Below the pieces are notes generated by a model. It did no database searches and was not told the DNA's origin. It was given only the letters and a program-made list of their open reading frames with translations. This document shows, piece after piece, positions 45,030 through 58,300 of a DNA stretch of 64,000 nucleotides. Positions within the stretch are counted from its first letter, which is position 1. Every line of letters begins with the position of its first letter. This DNA is from Cryptomeria japonica (taxonomy: Eukaryota > Streptophyta > Pinopsida > Cupressales > Cupressaceae): assembly GCF_030272615.1 (NCBI RefSeq), contig NC_081415.1:623595740-623659739 (forward strand), in the 5' to 3' direction. Made by a program: the position numbers and the translations under genes.

Positions 45030-48000
45030 GATGGTCATGATCGCCATCATCATCATCATAATCATCATCATCATCATCATCATCATAATCATCATCATAG
45101 TCATCACCACCACCACCACCACCATCGTCTTTGTCATCACCATCACCATCACCATCACCATCACCATCATCAACAACTTATTCTTCTTCATCATCATCGA
45201 GAAACTATCGATCGTGATCATCATCTACTTCATATTCTACTTCTTCAGTATCTTCTTCTTCCATCACATTATACTTTATCGGCCTTCCTCTCGGATCATG
45301 TCTAACAACAAATTACCATCCCGGTTTATGTGGAACCTCTGAGTAAAATACCTACTCACATTGGTTTGGAAGAACATAGAGGTCATCCCCAACTGGTTCA
45401 AATGACCTTATATTAACCATTGTAAAACCATTATCATGTTCAATAACAGTTCTATCAGGATCATTTTTATTCAATCGTAACCTGTACCATTTAACAACGA
45501 ACAAAACTAATTTGAAGGAATTAAAGTTGCACTCAAGTATATCATCAAAAATGTCATAGTATCAATTTTGAGACTCTTGAGGATGTATGTCATTTCTTGA
45601 TGAAATATTTGTCACCTCAAAGACTGTAGTGATGCCAGAATCACAAGTTTTCTTCATGTCATCCAACTTTTTCATGTGAAATTTATGACCATTGTAGCAC
45701 ATAAAGTTGTGGTGTTTGATCTGTGATATGTCAAACATGTAAAAATTATTGCATCATGAGTTGATAAACATATGGGTGATTAATAAATTTATATGTACCT
45801 ATTTATCTCTTAAACCATATGCTAAATCAATTTCCCTTTGCGTAACATTAGAATCTCCATTACAATGAGCTTCTTTAACCAATGAAGCCACACCTTCCCA
45901 TGTTAATGTGCGACCAGAATGTTGACAATGGGTAATCTATACCGTCATCCAATCAATATTGTTTTCAATATACAAATGTAGTGTATCCCACTCTTGACCA
46001 ACTGTACAAAAAATAAATAGACATCTTACAATTGATTTATTTTCAAGCTTAACAATTAATTAACTACAATAACATCTTATAATTACCTCTCACTTTCCTC
46101 AATCTACCTTTCCCCTTCAAATTTGTTAATGGAGTTGGGATCCCAAATGCGATCCTTGTGGATCTTTGCTACAAAATTAGGAAGATATTCAGAAATGTAC
46201 ACCATAGTTTGGTATACCATATATCCCTCCACCATAGAACCCTCAGGATATGCTCTTTGTCGAACCAAAACCTTCAAAAATTTCAAGTGCCTCTCAACCA
46301 TCCACATTGACCAAGTGTGTATAGGTCCACACAATTCAATCTCCTCAACTTGGTGTATGAGGTAGTGTTCTTGTGCATTGAAAAAAGCTGAAGGTAGACA
46401 CTTTTGCATTTCACACATTAGATGAGGAATTTTTCTCTTCCAATATTTTATATCTTCTTTATGGATTTCTTTACATGACAACCAACTACAAGATATTCAA
46501 GATGGAAAAAAATTTATATTACATAACAAGTAAAACAAATCGCAAATATAATATCTATACAATGAACTCAAAAAATATCACTACTTACCTCATGTATTTT
46601 CCAAGATCATATATTACTTGCTTGACATTATTGTCGAAGTCATCTGGGAGAGATAGAGGTAGAACATACTACAATAATTATAAAATTATTTTTTCATTTT
46701 TTTCTAACATAATACAATAAAAAGTACATGCGCAGTATACAAATATATAGTAAATACACAAGAACATGAATTACCTTAATGAAGGTATGCCAATCATGCA
46801 TATTCACCACTGGCCCAAATTCACTTTTCTTTGATATGAGATTGTTTATGTTCTCAACAAATCCTGTGGGAAATCATTTTTTTTCATATGACTTATTTTA
46901 TAGCATTGCTTTGTTGGTCCATTAATAACCAAGGAAGCTCACTTATATTAATCTGGTCTCCATGGCTATTTGATTGAATGACATTTTTTATTGCATGATT
47001 GGAATCCTGAATGTCACTACAAATTTTGACATTTTTTTCTTTTTCACGCCTTCCATCCAATATTTTCCATAATGTCTCTGTTATATTCTTCCCAATATGC
47101 ATAGTATCAAACAAATGCATAATTTGTAAGTACTCATAGTAGGCCAACCTACTAAATTGTCAGGGATAACTTTTTAGTCCCTTAGGATGGTGGTCATTTA
47201 TGCCTTGACGACCTTCATGATCATCAATCACATCATGAGTAAACAAAACACAATAGAAAAGATGTTTTATGACATAAACCATTAGATGGAATGGCATTAC
47301 CTTGACGATTAATTCTATTATATTCCAACTTCCACAGGTGAGGTGTCATTCTTCATGACTTTGATGTATTCTCTTCTTTCCCATTGAAAAGATGTTTTTA
47401 AGTATTTCTATACTTATGACTTTTGTGGAGAAAGTATTTCCTAAACTTTTTGAATGACGAGATTTCATCTTTGGACCAAAAACTGGACATGCAAATTTTC
47501 CATTTGTTTGAAGACCTACAAGATAATGTATAATTGGATTAAATATATTAATTTTTTGAATTATAATTATCATGTGCAACTTGAACACTATAACATACCA
47601 CAAAAATGTGTTAGCCTTGGGGGATTGTGTATTGTCCATACAAGCATCACATGGAATTAAAATTGTTTTTGTCCTATTGGTCTAGAGATGTCATACATAG
47701 TGACACCATTCCATAACTCCAGAAACTCATCGATAAGAGGAACGATATATACATTCATATCTTTAACTTGGTACTTACCTAATCAAATGAACCCAAATAT
47801 TACATAATTATTATGACCATTTTACTAGAATATTTATAATTAAATGTAGACGACTATATTTAAATGATAAAATACTTGGAATAATCATTGCCAACATTAT
47901 GTTCTCCCTCTTTATTGACATCCATGGAGGAATGTTATTGTTGATAACAAAAATAGGCCACACTGAGTAAACAGATCTCATCTCTCCAAATGGATTGACA

Positions 48001-49190
48001 TCATCTGCTACCAATGAAAGCCTGAGATTATGAGGTTCTTATATAAAGTGTGGCTACTTTTCCTCTATGTCCATAAATGTTGAACCATCCACAGGCATTC
48101 GAATAATGTCATCTCAACTTCTATTTCATGCATGGTAATCCATAAATTGTGCCAATCTAGTGCACTTGAATAATCGTTGCATACGTGGAACAATGGGAAT
48201 ATAGTGAGGAACCTTGCGAGGAACCCTTTTTGTTATTTGATCTATTCGATATCTACTGATATGACATTCAGGGCATTCACTTTGAAATTCATGTTGTTTG
48301 TGATATATAATATGATCATTGGGACAAGAATCTATTGGTTGATACTCCATTCCAATATCTCTCATAATGGCAGATAATTCTCGGTATGAGTGAGGTAGAA
48401 TATTTGATGGTGGTAATGAAAAATCACCTATCAATCTACAACAAAAAAATATAATTTGTTAATATAAAGAATATTAATGGTACTCCACGATTCACCATTT
48501 ATTATGACATATATGACCTACCTTAACATATGTGAGATTGTTATATTGGATAAACCATTCATAACCTTCAAGTTCACCAACAACAATACAATGGAGAGAA
48601 GAGTTGTCTGGGAGCCTTCATAAAGGACCGCAGATACCATCTCAAGTAGATGGACATCATGAACAACATCACTGTCATCTTCATCATCATGATCATGATC
48701 AGATGGGCCAGTACTAAATGTGTCATGGATCAATGTATTTGTATCATCATCTTCAATTGTGTTTTGTGGTTCATGATCATCATCTTCCATATGATCATTA
48801 TCTTCAGCTTCGATATTCACACCTCCATGTTCCTCCACTTCGAAAACCATATTCTTCAGGTTGTGTTGATCCATATCATGTGCTCTGAGGTGCTCGACCT
48901 CTATAAAATTGATAAACATAAATAAACCATGATCATGATCATGATCTCATCATCAAGTGATTTCTTATGTATATAAATTGTTAAAACAATATAATGAAAA
49001 ACTTACCAATGGATGATAATCATGTCCACCTTCAATGTGACCATGCAACCTACAATGTTTCTTAGTTGTTTTGATTAGAAGTCTTCTAGTCTTCAACCCC
49101 TTACAAATTTTGCAGGGACAATAACATTTTTCATCACCTTCTCTTTTCAAGTTAGACCACAATCTAGCAATTGTCTCCTTATTTTATTGT
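45030..49190 (-). pseudogene. CACTA (En/Spm) TNP2-type transposase gene, decayed
   Basis: Minus-strand pieces follow the standard CACTA transposase order. A transposase-associated domain (49188-48965) has CYCPCKICKGLKTRRLL and HIEGGHDYHP. An acidic spacer (48919-48518) follows. The TNP2 domain (48434 to about 46893) has ECPECHISRY, KVPHYIPIVPRMQRLFKC, DDVNPFGEMRSVYSVWP, IPPWMSIKRENIMLAMIIP, GKFACPVFGPKMKSRHSKSL and DTMHIGKNITETLW. A DUF4218 region (46481-46104) has WSMWMVERHLKFLKVLVRQR and YPEGSMVEGYM. A DUF4216 region (about 45680-45240) has ECNFNSFKLVLFVVKWYRL and VLPNQCE then VFYSEVP. Several stops and frame changes break it. It would cut and reinsert the CACTA element. No CACTA terminal repeat was found by eye. 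Confidence 0.88.
45044..45172. repeat. CAT/ATC trinucleotide microsatellite
   Basis: A run of CAT, CAC and ATC triplets. On the minus strand, in phase with the DUF4216 exon, it encodes Asp/Gly-rich acidic sequence, so it may form the C-terminal tail of the transposase. Confidence 0.85.
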
Positions 49191-49749
49191 TTGTTGATAT
49201 TGTCTGACACGGTCTTTTTTCATAGGCAAAAAAATGGGGCTATAGAACTAGTTATATAGAAGTTGAAATGTTAGTTATGAAATCATGTTTTAGTATAATG
49301 TCCCAAATTAAATTACTTGAACATAGAAATTATGCAAATTGAACAAAAACCATTTAACTCTTCTTTTTCATCTCAAAACATATCTAATGGCTAAGTTGTG
49401 GTATGCAATCCTTGTATCATATCTTAAGTTGACTAATGTCTAATGGGGTAATCCATGAGTGTCTAATGTGAATTCATTATCAATGTTGTGAAGTCGTCGA
49501 GAGTATGGTGATACTCATCCTTATAGGATTCTCTCAATATTGTCCAAATCAGTCTAAAAGGAAAGTAACTATCCATTCCCATGCTCATGCATACTTACAT
49601 GACTAATGCTACCCTTGTGTATCCTAAACATTGGAGAGACCTTATTTGACTTTCCTAATCAATTTGGTTGAAGTCCTAATATGAAATGATAAGTTCTACC
49701 CTTGCCTCTACATCAAACTTCTCACATCATGTTTCTTCAACAATACACA

Positions 49750-49831
49750 CTAATATGAATTGAGCCAACACCATGAGGATAGGGTCAAGTATCATGGCAA
49801 CTAATCATAATATGTGAAGACGTGGTTCACA
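49750..49831 (+). repeat. Direct repeat, copy 1 (82 bp)
   Basis: Begins CTAATATGAATTGAGCCAAC and ends GGTTCACA. It matches 50542-50623 at about 90% by eye. Confidence 0.75.
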
Positions 49832-50541
49832 CATAAGTGTTGGGTCTCAACAATGCCACACTTCAAAAATTGCCAGTCTCAAGACTTCTCGTATTGGGTC
49901 AACACTCATTGATGGCCGCAAGACCAAATCAATGTATCTAGGCTTTGAACTTCTTACTCTAGGCTTGGAGGACCCTACATAAGGTCTATGAAAACTTACT
50001 TGGTAATAAAATAGAAAGAGCCTTCCTCTAGAACTTTGTTTTCAATGCACACATCATTGGTAATCATTGTTATAATGGATGGTCTATTAGGACAGTAAAT
50101 TAAATGCTTATTCTTTTTCCACCCTTTGAAACTACAATAAGGTATTTGACTTGGTAGAGTCTCCACTCATCACTTCAACACCAAACATTAGGCAATTCAA
50201 CCTTTTGCCTTATCAATGCATTTTTTTTTGTCTTTCATTGGTTTTCTCAGTCTGATACATAGGGATATCTAACCTTTCATGGCATCATCACATGCACAAA
50301 CATCCCCATATGTCCCTGTAAGTCTAATATATTAAATACACTTCACCTAGCACTATTTGGTACAGATTCTTGTGTCCTATCCATATAGGATGTTTACACA
50401 CCACACTATCATCCTTGACTCATGTGTATGATGCAGAGGTAGGGGCATGTTTAATGGTTTCAACATACAAAGTCAATGATCATACAGTCCATTCTTCTAG
50501 ACACCCTTGGATATATTAATTGGCTTCTAGGCTTTAGAAAA

Positions 50542-50623
50542 CTAATATGAATTGAGCCAACACCATGAGTATAGGGTCAAGTATCGTGGAAACTGATCAT
50601 AATTTATGAAGACAGGGTTCACA
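50542..50623 (+). repeat. Direct repeat, copy 2 (82 bp)
   Basis: Partner of 49750-49831. Homology resumes shortly after (TCATTGATGG) with an intervening deletion. Confidence 0.75.
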
Positions 50624-51555
50624 GTCATTGATGGTCATTTTGCAACTCACCTTTAGTCTACATGAGCTGCAGAAGCTTGTGATAAGTATGCATGATTGTC
50701 TCCTTCCAATATGTGGTCCTTTCATATTTTAGGTCCCTACATACTATGTTTTTGTTAAGTATTGATGTAGTCTTAAGACATCTCATGACTCCATTACATG
50801 TCCACACTTGGGTTTACAAACACAACTTTGTCAAAACAAAAACAATATCACTAGTAAAACTATGACTATGACAATTAATACCCTTAGGATAGGCATAGAA
50901 ATTTAATCTATTTCATTTGGTTTTGATTCACAAAACCTTTTGAAGGTTGCATAGGGTCCCCTCACCCCTCTCTCTATCATCAACCACTTCAAAATACCAA
51001 TCGCTTGGTCTTCCCACCAAATTCTTCACTCTTATTGCCTTTTACTGTCTGATACATAGAGATATCAGATTGTCCTCATGCTCAAACACATACCAAATCT
51101 AATTTGGAGCCTTACACACAACATAATATGATACATAGCATGAAAAAAGGTCTTCCCACACATCTGGGTGAATTTATATGCATGGGAGACTAAACTATAC
51201 ATTATTTACTCCTCTCTGTAAACACTAGGCAAGGTTTTGACATTTTTTGGAAAAACTGTGATATCTTCTTTAAAACACAATGAAATTCAATGCCACAAAA
51301 AAAAAAATGAAGTTAACTCACTTATATACCACATCCAATCGACTTTCCATCAAATTTTGGATGATTTTCACAATAAAAAATGAAGAGAATCATACTGAAA
51401 TGTCAAAAAATACCCATAAAACCCCAATTTCATTAAGAAAAACTCTTGGATGGCATGCCAAAGGCCTATTTATCCCCATCCAAGTGGGTTACAACCTTAA
51501 ACCACCATAAATTAACTTTCCAACCATATTTTTAAGAAGTTGCTACAAGAAATGC

Positions 51556-51585
51556 AAAAGTTGTCATGGCAAAATGACAACTTTT
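51556..51585. repeat. Perfect 12 bp inverted repeat (hairpin)
   Basis: AAAAGTTGTCAT and ATGACAACTTTT flank a 6 nt loop. CTACAAGAAA lies just upstream, which resembles a CACTA terminus but lacks the leading CA. Confidence 0.6.
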
Positions 51586-53755
51586 TTCCCAACGGACCTC
51601 AAACTTTCACAATTAGGTCCCAATACATGAATATTTGAATGGTATGGCAGATTCCAAAGAGGGTAAAGATTGATCACAAATTTAAATGACATAAATATTA
51701 CAATAAAAATTTTATTCAAATATGCAATTAGCAATCTCCATGCATATTAATCCTCTTCACATTTAATGTCTTTCCCTAGTGTTTCAATTTTTTAGATAGT
51801 TATTGATTTGATCAAACACATGGCAATTATATTTATGGTAGAGTTTCAAAAGCCTTTACGCTTTGATGGATATCATACCCTTCTCTATGGCTCAACCTTG
51901 CATCTTTTCTATTCTTGTTTCTTGCATAGCCTGTCTCTATATTGTGCCATGCACCATCTCTGCAGCCTTCCAAAGTACTATTATGTTTGTTCATTGCCCC
52001 TTCTACTAAACTCTATAAACTAAAATCTTGTATTTATTTTTAATCGATTCTTTCCTACATTGTTTGACCTGCCATGTTTTTAGAGATATCCTCTCTATTA
52101 TTCTTTTACGGATGTCGCATCCTGTTACAAACCTCACATTTTGGCACTGGCACAAAGTTTATTAGAAAAGGTTGTGGAATATGTCTTTTACATCTACCAA
52201 TTATCATTCCATCTTGTGCATATGGATTTTACATGTAGAAGAAATAAATTTTATAAATAGGCCATATGGTGGATGATAAGTGAAGGATGTATGTACTAAA
52301 CGTGTCGCACTAGTGGCTTTGGTACATGAAGGTGACTAGAAGTTGTGGAAGGAGAAATGCTGAAAGTTGGACCTATGGTAGAGGTGGGAGTAGATGTTAT
52401 TTACGCATGAAAATGTTAAGCTAATACTCATAAAATAGCTAGGAATCCAACCTAAGGCCTTCTATTTGTTAATAAATTTATCTACCATTGAGCAACTATC
52501 CCCTTTCTTACCATTCCATTGTTGGCTTGACTGTAGATTATTTTGAACACCCATTAAAAGACACATTATAGGCTCTTAGGGCTCCTAACCTAACCTAGCT
52601 TTGATAACATTTTGAGATACTACTCATGGACTAGTGAGGTTACCAAGATATGACCTTGTATTTGTTGTTAGAATGTGATCTATGACTAAGTATTAGAGGA
52701 TCTTACTAACTTGGGTATCATGCTTTTATGTGTCTTTGAAATGACGCCTAGTAACTATATAAGGATTTTACTAGTCCTAGATCTATGCCTTGTGTTTTTG
52801 ATATGGCTCTTAGTGAGAATATATGAATCTTACTAGTTCTAAATGTCATAGCTTTTTGTTTTGCATGCTCCAAGTGTGTTACCAATGTTACTCATATTAC
52901 TCACTTTGTACTTCCCTTTTATCTCAATATTGTAGATTGACAATATCATAAGTCTTGGGAGCTAACACCTTTCCAAACTTGTAGTCATCTTGACTCTTCA
53001 ATATCTTGGTGAAAGAATATTTAGTTTCTCCATATTCTCCCAAGAGTACATGAGAAAAATTTCATACTCTTGCTAAGAGGGGGCTAAATATTTTACCATA
53101 AGTTTTATCTCTTTATAAATATACACTAGGTTTGGACTCACTTTAGTGGTTGTGCCTTATTTATGCCTAATTGTACTTAGGTTTGAGAATGTTTCCATAA
53201 ATTTGGTTCATTCCCTTATTCACTATATTCCTCATGGCTCAATTTTCTAGGACTAGGGTCTTGGGAACCCTTATTCATGGAAATCGGACCTAAAATTTGA
53301 AAGATGAATGTTGGATTCGCAAATAGTAGGAGTTTCCTCTCCAAATTTGGAATTTTCCAATAGTTCAATTTGAAAAGGTGCAAGTTGCATATAGATACAA
53401 GTCTATTTCTCATTTCAAACCCCTATCAACTCCAACCCACATCTACCAATTTTTCAATCAAGCAATTCAAATCAATTGAGCATAGATCTATAATTAAGGA
53501 ACAAAGGCATTCAAATATACAACTTTGTTACATCAGTTATGATCAGCAACATTATGTTTTTCCATGATGAAAGCATACACTAACATGTTCTAGAAACATT
53601 AAGGCTTGTGTGGAACTTAATGCCAAACATTTCAAAATTGAGGTATATTTGTCAATTTTTTATTTACATTTATGTTTGGAATATATTAACACAAACTCTA
53701 ATGTTATGAAGCTTCCTCTGCTAGATAGCTCCCTATAACTAGTTCAAGATGACTT

Positions 53756-54307
53756 TTACACACATTTGTAAATGTGCAAGCAAACACAATTGACAAAAAT
53801 AATAGTAGAAAAGGAAGATGGTTTTCCAACTAAAGACCTTAACGTAAAACATGAAAAATTTAAGTAACTATCTGGAACTACCTCACTATTAGAGGGGGTG
53901 TGGTTGATAACTACAAAAATAGTTTGACAATGGCCTCTCCTACTCTCTCTTCTAATGAGAACTGCAAACTCATCAATGCTACCCGCGAAAGGTTGATCCT
54001 TTAACCAGTTAGCTCGTTCTTCACTGTGTATACATCCTAGTGCCATGGTAGGGACAGGGTGGGAGAGAGAGAAAAGATAAAGAGAGGTTGATTGCCCCCT
54101 GGGCCATATAAAATTGATGGTGGCAAAAGGGGAAGATTGAACATCAACAACCAAGGCATGGTGGCAACATTCAAAGACTTCTGATGATGTTGACCTAGGA
54201 ATGGAAAAGCACGGGTAGTTATGAAATGTAGTGGATAGCTCAAGCAATGGGTGGGATGCAAGCAATTCCTCATATATGCAAATCAATGATAGAAGGTGAA
54301 GATTCAT
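53756..54307 (-). other. Unrecognised 183-codon open frame
   Basis: An open minus-strand frame whose middle (about 54060-53920, GCIHSEERANWLKDQPFAGS then IDEFAVLIRRESRRG) looks protein-like, while both ends look random. It could be one exon of a decayed gene. No family recognised. Confidence 0.25.
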
Positions 54308-54516
54308 CTACCTCAAATGGTGAAGATTCTACCCAAGAAATTCCTCATATTCTGAAAATATTATGCAAATCCGAAGATTCAATGAATGAAGGTGAAAATT
54401 CAACAATTCCTCATATTATGCAAATCCGAAATGAAGGTGAAGATTCTACCTCGAATGGTGAATGTGTGAAAGTACCTCAAATGGTGAGTGTATTATTTGA
54501 TCTTGCCAGGGGTTGA
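54247..54516 (+). other. Small repetitive open frame (89 aa)
   Basis: ATG at 54247. The peptide is built from degenerate repeats alternating IPHI with a Lys/Ile-rich stretch and EGEDS/T-SNGE acidic blocks. The DNA repeat GAAGGTGAAGATTC / ATTCCTCATAT recurs four or so times. It overlaps the start of the minus-strand frame at 53756-54307. It may be a decayed internal-repeat gene or non-coding satellite. Confidence 0.3.
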
Positions 54517-54593
54517 GGTTGACGCGGAAGCCTGCACGAGATTGAATGCACAAATGACTTGCCCTCTTTTTTTTTTTAAGTACATAATGCCTA

Positions 54594-54790
54594 TTGTCAT
54601 TAAAATTTCGACGAATGCGAGCAATTTTTTGAAAGAAAAACAAATTTGATTGCTAATGCCTTCTCCATCTAAACCAAATGTGAAATTATCGTCAGAATTT
54701 CGACGAATTTGGGCATTTTAAAAAAAAATCAAATTTGGTCACAATATACCTTCTCTATTGAAAACCTTCATTGTAATTCTAGACCAAATG
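54594..54790. repeat. Two-copy tandem repeat, about 97 bp
   Basis: Two blocks beginning near 54594 and 54690 share AATTTCGACGAAT, an AT-rich stretch with CAAATTTG, and an ACCAAATG end. The motif resembles CACTA subterminal repeats but is not diagnostic. Confidence 0.45.
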
Positions 54791-54879
54791 TATTAGTGCG
54801 GTATGGGAATGTGGAATAAGTGTAGTGGTCTTGAAATGCAATATCATATGTGAATGAGATTTTTTCGATCACAGGTGAT

Positions 54880-55371
54880 CGAATTGGGATTAAGGAAGAG
54901 GTCAAAGGCCTCCAGTATTGAGCTTAACTGGGACTATAATCAGGCATGGTAGATGCTATCTCTAGCAGTTTATTATTCTGGATCGTTGTCCATTTATCTT
55001 GAAGTGGTTATAACCTCTTTGTAGTTAGTGAGTCTCTTTTGTAATGAGCAGTGCACTCTAGGCGGTGTGCCTTCCTGCATGTGTAGGCCCCTCATTGTAT
55101 CACATACTTTCTGTAGAAGTATCATCTAATTGTGGGTAGGCTTCCCACCATGGTTTTTCCCTTTCTGGGTTTTTCACGTACAAATCATAGTGTTATGTGG
55201 TATGGTTGCTTTGCATTGAGTATTTGTTTAATTGTTAAGTTGTATTGTTTACCAGTATCTGTTCCTATCGACGTTTGTTTCTTCTTTATCGGTACTTAAG
55301 TAGATTAATTTATATAATATGTTAACAACTGATTCATCCCCCCTCTCAGTTGTTCACTAGTTAGCCTAACA
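54880..55371 (+). repeat. Copia-type LTR remnant (3' part)
   Basis: The end CCCCCCTCTCAGTTGTTCAC then GCCTAACA parallels the LTR end of the array at 1-8390 (CCCTCCCCTCTCAGTAAC then CAACA). The CACCATGGTTTTTCCC and GGGTTTTTCACGTA stretch is typical of plant copia LTRs. No primer site follows at 55372 and the left boundary is not clear, so it is a solo or truncated LTR. Confidence 0.5.
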
Positions 55372-58300
55372 TAAAGGTGGAATAAAGTGGATGTATGCAT
55401 TCTTAACATTAGCATGGCATCATCACTACATAGGATTTGGTACCATTGAGAATGATAATGGACGAATAGTGGTGGCACAACCAAACTGATAGTTGATGAA
55501 TTGCAATGGGATATGTGGTTCTATATAGGTAATTGATTGTTAGACATCATAGAATGCTTTAATCTACATAATTATTTTATAATTTTAAAAATATTAAAAA
55601 TACCACTCAACATGAATTCAAGGATCCACCTTAAAGTGAGCTAAGAATGTGGTACACTAGGTTGTTGAGCATGATTTCTACCGATCAAGAGAAAACATTT
55701 AGCAATGGGGTTGAAACCTTGCACGATCTTTTTCAGTTTCTACTTGTTTGTCAACAATACTAGGAATTATGTGGGTCTATTAACCACAAACCCCATATTT
55801 AATTATTATATTTTACATAAAATATAAATTACACAAGAATTATATTATACTTGTAAGTTTAATATTATCTCTTTATATAGTTATACAATCATCTAGATGT
55901 ACGATAAGGAAAGGGACATGATATTTTTTCACTTTCAAGCCTTAGTGTCTAAGATAGGTCAACTATTATGCCAATATTTGTTTATCAAGCCTTTTGAATC
56001 CATTGTTGGAACCATTTTGTCCCTATTAGAAAGAAATCTAGGGACATAGAATAGAGTTATGAACCCTAATGATTTTCTATAGTTGTAGTCTTTTACCCCG
56101 GACTTGGCCTTTATTAAGGGAACATGAAATTACAATTAGACAGAAGATTATCTATTTTATAAAATATTAAGAATAGAAATAACACATCATATTGAGACCC
56201 AAAATTATCAGTATTCGTTAAATATACCATATATTCCCTTAAAACTCCTTATATTCTTCTATACATTCATATCAAGTATCTTCTATTATATTTTGTTCTC
56301 TATATTCTATCATTCCATCCTTACATAATTCTTATATCCTCACAATTAGTGATCATATCTTACAATATATTTCTATCTATAAGATGAGACTTGACCCATA
56401 CGTAGTGTCCCTATTATGCATGCTATGTTCCAACTCCCAAGCTTCACAAGCTTGATGCATTATAAAGCAAAATGTGTTCCAAAAGTCTATTTCCTTGCCA
56501 ACACCATCCCCCTTCAAAATATTGACTTGTCCTCAAGTAAGCTCAAATTTAGAAAGATATCTTCGTATATCTTCTAAAGGATCTAAAAATCATTGTCATA
56601 TTTATTCTCTGCCAACTATAGTTATTTTATGTGGACTTGGAATCATAATAGCCATTTTTCTACTTCCAAAATTGTGGTGGATTGTTTTGCCTGTTGAAGG
56701 ATGTGGATAATGTGATCCAACCTAAAATGAAGAACTTATCTCAACTAATGAAATTTGTACTAGGTCTTATCCTTCTGATCTTGCAATTGTTCATAGTGGA
56801 CATGTAAAATATTTATGTCCAATCAGTCTTGGCCATCTAGATCATTTAGTAAATCATAGTTAGTTGATATATTAATTATCTAAAGCTCCAAAATTTTCAT
56901 CTAAGCCTTGATTTGTGCAAACAAATTCAATCATTGCAAATAAAACTCATATAAACTATTCACATCCCTTTATATATCCTTCATTAAATACTGATATTGT
57001 TTTGTAATATAGAGTGAGTGAGAACACCCTTCTTCATACATTTTAGCATTTTCAAGTTATGTACTAATGTGTTGTCATATGGTATCCTTCCATAATAGGG
57101 CATCTTTTACCATTTCATCTGTCAAAATTCTCATTTGGACTGGCAAAGGCTATGATGTTTTCCATTTTAGTTGAGGGAACTTTTTCATATCTCCTCAACC
57201 AAATCGTTCTAGCTCGTCTAATCTCTGTATATGTTGCTTTAATATTTATTCCTCGGTTGTGATGCAAGATATCTCCATAGTTACAAAATCCACTTGGGAT
57301 ACAACTACAAGCAATTAGAAGTATTGTGGAAAGGCCACCAATTGGATTTGCTTCTACTTGGTCAAGAAGTCCTTAATGGACTACATAGGGAATGTTGTAG
57401 GGGATGATGTTGTATCTAAATGTGCAAACTGAGAAGCCTTCTGAAGCAATGTGGCTTTATATTTTTCTCCTTCCTTGTGCAATTTATGATAGGATTTTGG
57501 AGTGGCCTCCTTTATATGTATTGTACAGTTATTTTTAAGATCTTTGGCTTCTCAAACACCAACTTATCTAATCTTTTCTTAGACCAGATCTCTCTTGTTT
57601 GTATTTCCACCAACCTCTTCATTTGTGATGGTGATATTAGGGGCCAACTCTTTCAATTCCTAGTGATTTTAATCTCTCTTCCTCCTTGACTACTTTCTCC
57701 CTTTGTAGCTTAATTGTGATCGTTACAGAGTTGAAGAATTGGTTCACTAAATCCTTTAATGTTTTATTTGAAGCCACCATATACCTAATTATTTCTTTTT
57801 TTTGTTAGGATTTTACTAGTAGATGTCATGCCTATGTAGTGTAGAATTGTTCTTTCTAAAATATATTTTCCAAACAATCCACTATATAGTTGGTTCTCAT
57901 CAAGCAAGGGAGATACTTTTGGGGCTATGAATTTTCCTAGTGCTGAGGTATCCTCTATACCTTCTTCCTCTTCTGTCTCATTTCCACTATTTGCAAGGAA
58001 ACTTTTCTTTGTGCTTTATCCATTCTCAATTTTTTATTTTTTTTCTATGCACTCATTTATAATTGAGCTTATGATGTTTTTTCTTCACTAAGATCTTTTT
58101 GTGGACTTGTATCAAGAAGTGCCCTTTCTAGGCCAGCTACATTTCCCTTATTTTGGTTGCATGAAGTGTGTCCCTACTTTTGACCTTTCAAATCTCCTCG
58201 GAAGGGAGTCACTCTATTCCTCCTCCCTTTTTCATGGCACTTTTCATTTGTTTTCTCTTATTTATAATAATAAAAAAATAATTCTAACTATTAAACCATT

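Larger units (their letters stand above)
49191..53755. other. Intergenic DNA right of the CACTA transposase
   Basis: No credible gene on either strand. It contains an 82 bp direct repeat (49750-49831 and 50542-50623) and a palindrome at 51556-51585. The CACTA 5' end should lie here or further right but I could not identify it. Confidence 0.5.

Noticed and set aside
45028-45342. Poly-Ile frame over the CAT microsatellite
   Set aside because: Translation of a trinucleotide repeat in a wrong frame.
56470-56600. Gypsy polyprotein tail
   Set aside because: Only a weak stretch with a stop and no upstream domains.
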